Of a DNA stretch of 64,000 nt, positions 7,968 to 16,031 are shown in pieces (the stretch's first letter is position 1; every line of letters starts with the position of its first letter). The notes below the pieces were generated by a model. The model searched no databases. It saw nothing but the letters and a program-made list of their open reading frames with translations, and was not told the DNA's origin. Source of the stretch: Acidobacteriota bacterium (GTDB lineage: Bacteria > Acidobacteriota > Vicinamibacteria > Vicinamibacterales > UBA2999); NCBI GenBank assembly GCA_021730945.1, contig JAKFYH010000009.1, positions 77,345-141,344 on the forward strand, given 5' to 3'. Position numbers and translations under genes: made by a program.

Positions 7968-9597
7968 TGTCTTCTGTCAGGGAATAGACGCGGCCGCTTT
8001 CGTCTTCGTGCTTCAACGGCAGCCCCGACTGTCCGAGCCGCGGCTCGATGCTCGCCCATTCTTCCGGTGAGTACAGCTCCCGGTGGACCACGACGTAGGT
8101 GACGCCGATCTCGCGCAGCCTGGCGACGCTGGTCTCATCCGGGAAGCGTCGCATCACCTGGTACAACTGGTCGTGAAACGGCGCGCGGAAGCCACTGTAG
8201 CCGTGCACGGTCTTCTGCCAGTGTGCCATCGAGTGCAGCATGGTCATGGTTTGGAATCGCTCGAAGCGCCCCGAATCGCGGGGGTCTGGCAGCGGCACTT
8301 CGGCGACCACGAACGGCGCGGGTTGTGCGGCCAGCCACCGGTCGACCGCCGGCGACGGCAGCGCGTAGTCCGTGCCCAGGAACGGGTAAGCACTGAACTC
8401 CATCAGTAACAGCACACCCACGACCACGGTGGCTCCGCGCTGCGTGGTTGAGGCCAGATGCCGGGTCAGGCGTTCGAATCCGGCAGCGGCCAGGACGGCA
8501 AGGCACAGCGTAGTGAGGATCATGAAGCGCGAGGGCGCGCGGATGAAGTTCATTCCCGGCCACGCGTACACCCACGGCCACAGGCTGAGCGGTCCATCAA
8601 TGAAGAACAGCACGCTGACGATTGCGAGCAGGCCGTAGAAGGTCAACTGTCGCTGGCGCGCCCGCCCGGCCCCCGGCGGCAGGAACGCGATCATCGCGAG
8701 CACGACCGGCAGGAGGCCGGGAAACAGGTAGGCGCTGGCTTGTTCGTGAAACTTGGTGTCAGAGAACAGCGAGAGCACGTACTGATGCACGTGCGACGGC
8801 GATGCCAGATAACTTTCCGGGGTCACCGTCCAGTTGTCGAGTGTGCGGCGGAGGCCCATCTCCTGCTGGACGCGGCGGTAGGGCAGCACCATGGCTGCCA
8901 CCGGCAGCAGCAATGCGAGGCCGCCGGCGCCGACATCGCGCGCGCGTTGTGCCAGCGCCACTGGCAGGCCGAGGGCCATTCGGTACAGCACCAGAGCCAG
9001 GCCGGCGACTCCCAGGAATACCGCGCCGTGGCCGCCGCACAACACTTGCAGCGTGGCAAAGCCGATGGCCAGCCGCAGGTCGCGCGCCCGATTGGTATCC
9101 AGGTAGGAATGCAGGTAGGCCAGGCAGAACGGAATCCATTGCATGGCCACCAGGTGGATCTGGCTCATGCGGAAGAAGCGCGCCGGCGCGAACGCGAAGA
9201 CGATGCCGGCCAGGACGGCCGCGCCGGTGCCCAGGCCGAGTTTACGGGCGAGCAGGTAGGCGCCAATGCCGCAGAGGAAGCACGCCGACAGCGCCACCAG
9301 GTTCATGGCCAGTACAGCGTCGCCGGTGATCCAGAGGACCGGTGCGGCTACCAGCGCGCTGCCAATGAGGTTCTCCGAATAGGCCAGCGTGTTGGGCAGC
9401 GGGTAATAGATGTTCGCGTCGAAGATGCCGAATGGATTGGTGACAAACGCGTGCGCGTCCCAGGCGAGTGTCCAGATGTACAAGTGGGTGTCGGGCGCAT
9501 CCACGAGGACCCGTGTGGCCGGGTGCAGCGACCACGGCGCCGCCATCAGCACGGTCAACGCCGCGAACAGCAGCGTGAGCAGTGTCGCGCGTCTCAC
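7951..9597 (-). CDS. Multi-spanning membrane protein, GT-C glycosyltransferase-like
   Basis: 548 residues from a GTG that overlaps the stop of the preceding carboxypeptidase gene (GTGA). About ten transmembrane segments. The first periplasmic loop contains DAPDTHLYIWTLAWDAHAF, with an acidic motif as in GT-C enzymes that use polyprenyl-phosphate sugars, then IYYPLPNTLAYSENLIG. The C-terminal third is soluble (VVAEVPLPDPRDSGRFERF onward). The general class resembles YfhO or ArnT-like proteins. No exact family is recognised and activity is inferred from topology and the acidic first loop. Confidence 0.6.
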   Translation of the reverse strand: MRRATLLTLLFAALTVLMAAPWSLHPATRVLVDAPDTHLYIWTLAWDAHAFVTNPFGIFDANIYYPLPNTLAYSENLIGSALVAAPVLWITGDAVLAMNLVALSACFLCGIGAYLLARKLGLGTGAAVLAGIVFAFAPARFFRMSQIHLVAMQWIPFCLAYLHSYLDTNRARDLRLAIGFATLQVLCGGHGAVFLGVAGLALVLYRMALGLPVALAQRARDVGAGGLALLLPVAAMVLPYRRVQQEMGLRRTLDNWTVTPESYLASPSHVHQYVLSLFSDTKFHEQASAYLFPGLLPVVLAMIAFLPPGAGRARQRQLTFYGLLAIVSVLFFIDGPLSLWPWVYAWPGMNFIRAPSRFMILTTLCLAVLAAAGFERLTRHLASTTQRGATVVVGVLLLMEFSAYPFLGTDYALPSPAVDRWLAAQPAPFVVAEVPLPDPRDSGRFERFQTMTMLHSMAHWQKTVHGYSGFRAPFHDQLYQVMRRFPDETSVARLREIGVTYVVVHRELYSPEEWASIEPRLGQSGLPLKHEDESGRVYSLTEDKEIKR

Positions 9598-11126
9598 GGC
9601 AGCAGGCTGGGGTGCTCGAAGGCGACCAGTCGCAGCAGGGCCAGGTCCATGGCGGTGTCGATTTCGCGAACCGGAACGCGGAAGCCCGTGACCATGAACG
9701 AAAATACCAGCGGTTCCCCTTCGGCGGTGACGACGTAGCCGGAGAGCGACCGCACCTGCGACATCGACCCGGTCTTGGCCCACACGCGGGCCTGGGCCGG
9801 GGTGCCACGCAGTCGCTCGGCCAGCGACCCGCTGACCCCCATGACCGGCAATGACGACCGGAAGCCCTCATCGAGCTCCGGGTCGAGCCAGACGTAGGTC
9901 AGGACGCCGATCGAGGCGTCGGGGGTCAGAAAGTCATAGCGGGACAGGCCTGACCCGTCGCGAGCCAGGAAATAGTCACCCGAAATACCCCACGACCGCA
10001 GCGTCTCTCTCAACACCACCAAGCCGGCCGCCGAGGTGGCCGGCTGACCCGCGGGCGACAACGATCGCAGCAGGGTTTCGGCGTACAGATTCCGGCTCCA
10101 CTTGTTCGTCACGTCGATGATCTCAAGGAGCGAGGTCGAGCGATCCTCGATCAACAGGATCGTCTGCGAGCGCTCCGGGGGGGCATCAAGGTCGTCGATG
10201 TCAACCGCCTCGCCCTTGACGACGACTCCCTGGCGTGCGAGCGCCTCGCGCACGGCGTTCAGGTAGAACAGGGTCGGATTAGGGACTGCCGCCGTCTCGC
10301 GGACTGGCGCGCCACCGGCGGCCACTGTCCCGCGAACGGTCAGCACGTGGGTGCCCGGAACTCGTTCAAGGGTGATGCTGGAAGTGGTTCCGTCTGCGGT
10401 GGTGACGACCTGGTTGTCGATGGTCAGTCCGCTGCCCGCTGGTGAGACCGCAATCTCGGCCCGGCCGCCGGGGCCCGGGCTGATCGACAACTCCACCTGG
10501 TTTTCGTTGTACTGGAGCGCGCTTACTGGAGCGCCGTAGCCGTAGGCGAAGTCGTCCCACGACCAGCCGAGTCCCCACCCGGGCTCGGCAAACGCGTTGT
10601 CGTCGCCGATCAGCCGGCCGTTGATGACCTGAATGCCCTTGGCGGCGAGCTGTTTTGCCCAGTCGTCGAAGGCTGCCTGCCGCAACTGGTGGCGCGGGTT
10701 GATGGTTGGGTCGCCGTTGGACTCGATGATCAGGTCGCCATCGATCGCGCCGCCGGAAATCGCGGCAGTGGCGTAGACCTTTGTGGTGTAGCGGTAGTCC
10801 CACCCAAGGCGCTCGGCGGCCACGGCCGTGGTCAGCACTTTCTGGTTCGAGGCGGGCAGTTGGAGGCGAAACGCGTTGGAGCTGTAGAGGGTCTCGCCGC
10901 GCTTCAGGGAGTGCACCGCCACCGACCACAGGCCGTGGTCGACCGTGCGCGACGAGAAGATGGCGCGCAAGTCGCGCCGGAGCTGCTCATGATGGTCGGG
11001 GTTGGCCAGCGCTTCCTGGAGCGTCGGCACACGAACCGGGCCAGGGCGCCCCGCGCAGGCGGCCTGGACGGCGAGCACCGCGATCGCGACGGCCACCCGG
11101 AACGAGTGCCCGCCTCGAGGGGTCAT
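9594..11126 (-). CDS. dacB: D-alanyl-D-alanine carboxypeptidase/endopeptidase (PBP4, peptidase S13)
   Basis: 510 residues with an N-terminal secretion signal ending near AACAG (residues 22-26, possibly a lipoprotein signal). The S13 active-site motifs are present in order: SxxK as Ser93-Asn-Gln-Lys96, SxN-like in DGSGLSRYD, and KTG in WAKTGSM near the C terminus. The large insertion between the first two motifs is typical of PBP4. It trims or cleaves peptidoglycan peptides in the periplasm. It overlaps both neighbours by 4 bases, linking it to the DUF4340 gene upstream and the membrane protein downstream. Confidence 0.9.
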   Translation of the reverse strand: MTPRGGHSFRVAVAIAVLAVQAACAGRPGPVRVPTLQEALANPDHHEQLRRDLRAIFSSRTVDHGLWSVAVHSLKRGETLYSSNAFRLQLPASNQKVLTTAVAAERLGWDYRYTTKVYATAAISGGAIDGDLIIESNGDPTINPRHQLRQAAFDDWAKQLAAKGIQVINGRLIGDDNAFAEPGWGLGWSWDDFAYGYGAPVSALQYNENQVELSISPGPGGRAEIAVSPAGSGLTIDNQVVTTADGTTSSITLERVPGTHVLTVRGTVAAGGAPVRETAAVPNPTLFYLNAVREALARQGVVVKGEAVDIDDLDAPPERSQTILLIEDRSTSLLEIIDVTNKWSRNLYAETLLRSLSPAGQPATSAAGLVVLRETLRSWGISGDYFLARDGSGLSRYDFLTPDASIGVLTYVWLDPELDEGFRSSLPVMGVSGSLAERLRGTPAQARVWAKTGSMSQVRSLSGYVVTAEGEPLVFSFMVTGFRVPVREIDTAMDLALLRLVAFEHPSLLP

Positions 11127-12511
11127 TGCTTGACGCCCGACTTGTCGGCGGCCGGGGCCGGGGGTGTCACTACCTGGTCGAACGCCTGCATGGCGGCGGC
11201 CATCGAGGCCGGATCGATCTTCGCCACAGCCGCCTCGCCGTCGCGTGAGCCGAACGCGGCCTCGCCCACCTGGCCGAAGCGCACGCGCTCGAACTTACCC
11301 TCGTCGAAGCTGGCGCTCACGACCAGTGCCGGTCGGTCGAGCCCGGTTCGGGTCTTGGTATCGACGAACGACTCGGCCTTAATCGCGACCAGCTTGTTGA
11401 GCAGGTCATCGATGGCGGCGGCGTCGGCGGTGTGCGTGGCGCCGCCGACCCTGGTCACTTTCCATGACTCGCCATCGGTGGGCTGCTCGCCCTTGACCTT
11501 CTCCAGCTCGTAGGTCTTGGCGCCGCCAGGCGTATCGAGGACAGCGCGAATCCGCGTGACATAGAACGACCGGAGTTCGAACAGCTCTTTCTTGCGGTAG
11601 TCGTCGAAGCTCTTGGCGAAATCGTCCTGGAGCGTGGTGTCGACCGTGAACACCAGCGGCCGCGACCGATCGCGCGCGTAGGTCACACTGTCGGCGCCCT
11701 TGCCGACTTCGAGCACGGTCTTGGCGCTGCCGGCGCCGATGGTGATGCTCATCACCGGTTTGTCGAGGCCCCACGGCGACAAGTCCTTGGCGTCGGCCTC
11801 GACCAGCCTGGTCATGTTCGACGTCGACAACCGCGTCAGCAGCCCTTCGATGGCGCTGTAGTCGCCACGCGACGTGCCTGGACTTGACACCTGCCATTCG
11901 CTGCCCACCCGCGCGAGCGCCATCGTCGCGCCGGCGCGGACGAGCGTCAGCGCGTCAGCCTTTTCGCGATCGAACTTCAGGATCTTCTTGTCGCGCAGAT
12001 CGAACGGCGTGCGGTTGAAGTTGGTCTCCTGGAACGACGACACCAGGAACACCTTGTTGTCGCCGCCCTTGATCGCATACATCTCGCCCTGGGTGGCGTT
12101 CTTGTCGCCGAGCTTGAGCGAACCGCTGACGCTGCCGGCCTTGAACTCGATGGCGATGGGCGGCGTGGCCAGGTTGTATTTCGCCAGGTCGGCGGGGTTC
12201 TCCTCGACTACCCGCACCAACTCCAGGTTGGCCAGTGCCTGGCCCAGGCTCGTTGCCTCGGCCGGGTCGGCATCGGTCTCCACCGGCTCGAACATCTTCC
12301 ACCCGGTTTCGGACTTGCGCAGCAGGCTGGTCTCGCCGTTGTAGGTGAGCTTGACCTCATCGACGGCATCAACCGCGAGCGAGTAGACCTTGTCTTTCGC
12401 CGGTCCGCCGTCGATGCCCGGCGCGGGGCGCCCGGAATCGACGAAGTAGATGTAGCCGCCCAGCCCCGCCAGTACGGCGATCAGGATCAGTGTTGAGGTC
12501 AGACCGCGCAT
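11123..12511 (-). CDS. DUF4340 domain protein of the GldG-type ABC module
   Basis: 462 residues. An N-terminal membrane anchor (LILIAVLAGLGGYIYFV) is followed by a periplasmic region of repeated beta-rich DUF4340 units, each with DEVKLTYNGE- or KTYELEKVKGE-like strands and a GWKMFEP or SWKVTRV turn. Proteins of this type sit beside GldG-like ABC transporter parts and are presumed auxiliary periplasmic subunits; no enzymatic motif is seen. It starts 6 bp after the GldG-like gene and overlaps dacB by 4 bases. Confidence 0.82.
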   Translation of the reverse strand: MRGLTSTLILIAVLAGLGGYIYFVDSGRPAPGIDGGPAKDKVYSLAVDAVDEVKLTYNGETSLLRKSETGWKMFEPVETDADPAEATSLGQALANLELVRVVEENPADLAKYNLATPPIAIEFKAGSVSGSLKLGDKNATQGEMYAIKGGDNKVFLVSSFQETNFNRTPFDLRDKKILKFDREKADALTLVRAGATMALARVGSEWQVSSPGTSRGDYSAIEGLLTRLSTSNMTRLVEADAKDLSPWGLDKPVMSITIGAGSAKTVLEVGKGADSVTYARDRSRPLVFTVDTTLQDDFAKSFDDYRKKELFELRSFYVTRIRAVLDTPGGAKTYELEKVKGEQPTDGESWKVTRVGGATHTADAAAIDDLLNKLVAIKAESFVDTKTRTGLDRPALVVSASFDEGKFERVRFGQVGEAAFGSRDGEAAVAKIDPASMAAAMQAFDQVVTPPAPAADKSGVKQ

Positions 12512-12517
12512 GGCTCG

Positions 12518-14134
12518 CTACCTTCTCCGCCACCATGTGTAAACGCCCGACGCGAACACGATGCCGGGAATCATAAACAGGCACAGCAGCATGATCCGCT
12601 GCTGCTGCTCGGCGGTCAGTGTGAGCCGCCGGTCCTCGGGTTCGCGCGGCCGGATGGCAATCAAGTTCTCCTGCTGTGCGAGCCAGTTCACCGCGTTCAT
12701 GAAGAAGTCGCGGTTGCCTTGGATGCCCAGGCCGAAGTTGGCGGCGAAGTCAGAGTCGCCGATGCCCACGACGCGCGATTCGGGCTTGCGCTCCGCGTCT
12801 GGCGCGGCCGCGCTGTCGTTGCCGGCCGGTGGCGCCGGGGCCGCAGTGGCCGGTGCCGACGCCGCGGCGCCGAGTGTGATCGGCCCCATCTTGTCGCCCT
12901 TGTCGGCGTTGAAAGCCACCTGAGCCCCGCCGGTGCCGCTGAGCGACGCCAGCTCGGCCTCGGCCCAGCTTTGCGCGCTGGTATTCACCAACGGCTGCGC
13001 AACGTGACTGTTGGACCCGCCCTCGATCGGCGTCATCGACCGCGCCATGGGGTAGGCGGTGACCAGGCGAAAGCCCTCGCTGATTGCGTGGGTGGGATAC
13101 TGCGCGGCCACCGGCACCGAGGCGTCAGTGCCGAGCATCTGGCCCATGCCGCTGGCATCAAGTACCACGTCGTTGCCGGCGGCGATGCCCCAATCGGCGA
13201 GAAACTGCTTGAGCCGCGGATGGGTATTGGCACCCTGCTTCGCTTCCGGATCGAGCAGCACCATCACCTTGCCGCCGGCGTTGACGTAGGTGTTGAGCGC
13301 CTCGATCTCCGGTTCGAAGAAGTCGGTGGTGGGCCCGGCGATGACCACCACCGTCGCATCGGCCGGCACCGTCTTCTGCTGTACGAGGACCAGCGTGTCG
13401 ACGCCGTAATTGTCGCTCGCCAACGACTGCGCGATGGTGCTGAACCCGGTGCGGTCGGTGGCCGCGGTGTCCTTCTCGCCGTGGCCCTGGGTGAAGTACA
13501 CCTTGCGGGTCGCGCCCGTGACTGCCTTGATCAGGCCGTTGGTCAAGGCCTGCTCGTCGGAACTGGACACTCGCTCCGTGCGGTCCTGGTACTGGATCAG
13601 GATGGTGCCGTAGGCCTGGATCTGCGCTTCTTTAGCCCGGGTCGGTTCGCGGTCCGGATCCACGTATTCGGTCTTGACGTTGGCGGACTGGTAGGTGAAC
13701 TCGTCCAGGCGATCGCGGAAGCGGTCGAAATTGGTTTCGCGATCGAAGACCACGAACGTGACCGGCGCCTCCAGCGACTTCAGCACCTTGATGGTCTGGT
13801 CAGACAGGCTGTAGACCTGGTTGGCGGTGAAGTCCCATCGCTTGTTCTGGCGAATCGACAGGTAGTTGACCGCGATCAGGATGCCCAGGAACACGACGAT
13901 GCTGACGATCGACATGGTGCCGTAGCGGGCGCCGCGTCCCTGGTAAAAGGTGGCGACGTCACGCCACTGTCCGGCCATGTAGACCAGCACCGTGGCCAGG
14001 CCGGCCCACGCCATGTAGGTGGCGTACTGGTCGCTCCACCAGCCCCACGGCGGCGTGAAGAGCCGCGCGGCCACGGCCGCGAATACCAGCCCGGTGCCAA
14101 TCCAGCCAACGATTCCAATGATCTTGTTCGCCAT
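12518..14134 (-). CDS. GldG-family ABC transport auxiliary protein
   Basis: 538 residues from the ATG at 14134, chosen because GAGG lies six bases upstream; an ATG at 14149 would overlap the permease gene. Two or three N-terminal membrane segments precede a large extracytoplasmic domain of the GldG (ABC_transp_aux) type, with LTNGLIKAVTGATRKVYFTQGHGE and the glutamine-amidotransferase-like fold segment VVVIAGPTTDFFEPEIEAL. A final membrane helix is followed by a WWRRR tail. An Ala/Pro-rich insertion (around residues 420-445) looks like a flexible linker. It works with the adjacent permease and ATPase; the substrate is unknown. Confidence 0.85.
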   Translation of the reverse strand: MANKIIGIVGWIGTGLVFAAVAARLFTPPWGWWSDQYATYMAWAGLATVLVYMAGQWRDVATFYQGRGARYGTMSIVSIVVFLGILIAVNYLSIRQNKRWDFTANQVYSLSDQTIKVLKSLEAPVTFVVFDRETNFDRFRDRLDEFTYQSANVKTEYVDPDREPTRAKEAQIQAYGTILIQYQDRTERVSSSDEQALTNGLIKAVTGATRKVYFTQGHGEKDTAATDRTGFSTIAQSLASDNYGVDTLVLVQQKTVPADATVVVIAGPTTDFFEPEIEALNTYVNAGGKVMVLLDPEAKQGANTHPRLKQFLADWGIAAGNDVVLDASGMGQMLGTDASVPVAAQYPTHAISEGFRLVTAYPMARSMTPIEGGSNSHVAQPLVNTSAQSWAEAELASLSGTGGAQVAFNADKGDKMGPITLGAAASAPATAAPAPPAGNDSAAAPDAERKPESRVVGIGDSDFAANFGLGIQGNRDFFMNAVNWLAQQENLIAIRPREPEDRRLTLTAEQQQRIMLLCLFMIPGIVFASGVYTWWRRR

Positions 14135-14136
14135 GG

Positions 14137-14901
14137 TTAACCTCGCCACCTTTCGCTGTCGACCGACTTCATGGTGAGGAACAGGCCGAACGCGATAAAG
14201 CTCAGGTAGTAGATCACGTGCTTGGTGTCGATGATGCCCTTGGCGAAGTCATCGAAGTGTTCGGTAATCGACAGGTGCGCCAGTACCGCCTGCGTGGTCG
14301 GGCCGACGAATGTGCTGATCCAGTTGAGCACCCACAGCATCAGGAACACCGCGAACGTCGCCATCGCGGCGACGATCTGGTTCTTGGTGAGGCTGGAGAT
14401 GAACAGGCCGAGCGACAGGAAGCACCCGCCCATCAAGAGCAGGCCGAGATAGCCGGTGGCGATCGGCTTCCATTCTGGGTCGCCGAAAATGAACAGGATC
14501 GACATGTGGATCAGGGTGATCGAGAGCATCGCGGTGTAGAGCGCCATGGCGCCGAGGAACTTGCCGAGGATGATCTCGACATCGGTCAGCGGCGAGGTCA
14601 GCAGCAGCTCGATGGTGCCGGAGCGCTTCTCCTCGGAGTAGGTGCGCATGGTGATCAGCGGGAACACCAGCAGCATGATCACCGTGGTGTTCATGAAGGC
14701 GGGGCCGACCAGCATCTGGTTGATGTTCAGCGCCTGGCCCGGATTCATCGCCGACTGCATGCTCTGCTGCTCGAAGAACGCCAGCGGCACGTAGAAAAAC
14801 CAGCCGAACAGCAGGGCGAAGAAGCCGATCAGCACGTAGCCGATCGGCGAGGAGAAGTAGGCGTTCAGCTCTCGCTGGGCGATGGCGGCGACATTACGCA
14901 T
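14137..14901 (-). CDS. ABC-2 type permease (GldF-like)
   Basis: 254 residues with six predicted membrane segments. It begins MRNVAAIAQRELNAYFSSPIGY, the usual start of the GldF/NosY-like ABC-2 permeases, and contains the loop RTYSEEKRSGTIELLLTSPL with the EExxGT coupling signature. It overlaps the ATPase gene by 8 bases and is followed 2 bases later by the GldG-like gene. It provides the membrane channel of the three- or four-part exporter. Confidence 0.88.
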   Translation of the reverse strand: MRNVAAIAQRELNAYFSSPIGYVLIGFFALLFGWFFYVPLAFFEQQSMQSAMNPGQALNINQMLVGPAFMNTTVIMLLVFPLITMRTYSEEKRSGTIELLLTSPLTDVEIILGKFLGAMALYTAMLSITLIHMSILFIFGDPEWKPIATGYLGLLLMGGCFLSLGLFISSLTKNQIVAAMATFAVFLMLWVLNWISTFVGPTTQAVLAHLSITEHFDDFAKGIIDTKHVIYYLSFIAFGLFLTMKSVDSERWRG

Positions 14902-15910
14902 GGGGTGCCTCCTCGCCGTGGTTGGACGCGGTGTCGGTCATCGCCGCCGTGTTCGCAGACTCGTCGGCCAGACCAGTGGCCGGTTCCTCGGTCGTCAGGC
15001 TCAGGAAGATGTCCTCCAGGCTGACGCGCACCGGCCGCAGTTCGAGCAGGCCCCATCCCCCACGGACGACGACGGTGGAGAGCTCACGGCGGACGTCGGC
15101 GCCTTTCTCCGTATCCACTTCGAAGATGCCGGTGTCGTCTTTCCGGTCGGCCACGTTGACGCGGACTACGCCGCTCACGTTAAGCAGCGCGCGCTCGATG
15201 TCGTCGACGGGGCCTTGCGCTTGCACATACATGGTGACTGCGCCGCGCAGCCGCTCGGTGAGCGCATCCGGCGTGTCGATGGCCACCACCTTGCCCTTGT
15301 TGATGATCACGACCTTCTGGCAGGTCTGTGACACCTCGGGGAGGATGTGGGTGCTGAGCACGATGGTGTGGTTGCCGGCGAGCTCGCGAATGAGCTGCCG
15401 CGTTTCGATGATTTGCTTGGGGTCGAGGCCGGCGGTCGGCTCGTCGAGCACGAGCACTTCAGGGTTGTGAATGAGTGCCTGCGCCAGGCCGACCCGCTGC
15501 TTGTAGCCCTTGGAGAGCTTGGCGCAGTGGCGGTTGGCCATGTCGGCGACCCAGGTCCGCTTCATGACTTCATCCACGCGACCCTTGATGTCCTTGCGCA
15601 CGCCCTTGATCTTGGCGACGAAGGTCAGGTATTCGCGGACGGTCATGTCCGGATAGAGGGGCGGCGTCTCGGGCAGGTAGCCCGTCTTCCGCTTCGCCTC
15701 GATCGGCTGCGCGAACACATCATGCCCGGCGACGATCGCCGTGCCTTCACTGGCCGGCATGTAGCCGGTGATGATCCGCATGGTGGTGGTCTTGCCCGCG
15801 CCGTTTGGCCCCAGGAACCCCAGGATCTCACCCGACTCCGCGCGGAAACTGACATCGTCTACGGCCGTAAACGGACCGTAGCGCTTCGATAAATTCTGAA
15901 CCTCGATCAC
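14894..15910 (-). CDS. ABC transporter ATP-binding protein (GldA-like)
   Basis: 338 residues from a GTG start. The nucleotide-binding domain has Walker A GPNGAGKTTT, a Q-loop region (TGYLPETPPLYPDMT), signature LSKGYKQRVGLA, Walker B VLVLDEPTAGLD and the switch His in LSTHILPEV. A C-terminal extension of about 100 residues is of the type seen in gliding/ABC-2 ATPases. It is the first gene of the minus-strand operon ATPase-permease-GldG-DUF4340-dacB-membrane protein. The Ala/Glu-rich C-terminal tail overlaps the permease start. Confidence 0.9.
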   Translation of the reverse strand: MIEVQNLSKRYGPFTAVDDVSFRAESGEILGFLGPNGAGKTTTMRIITGYMPASEGTAIVAGHDVFAQPIEAKRKTGYLPETPPLYPDMTVREYLTFVAKIKGVRKDIKGRVDEVMKRTWVADMANRHCAKLSKGYKQRVGLAQALIHNPEVLVLDEPTAGLDPKQIIETRQLIRELAGNHTIVLSTHILPEVSQTCQKVVIINKGKVVAIDTPDALTERLRGAVTMYVQAQGPVDDIERALLNVSGVVRVNVADRKDDTGIFEVDTEKGADVRRELSTVVVRGGWGLLELRPVRVSLEDIFLSLTTEEPATGLADESANTAAMTDTASNHGEEAPHA

Positions 15911-16031
15911 AAGAGGTCTCCGATGAATGAAACAGTGTAAGCTCTAGGCGGGTCGCGAATTAGGCGCGCCCAGCCCCCCATCCTATTCGAACCGCCAAAG
16001 CGCGGCAAGCCGGTGGACAACCGGTCACCGC

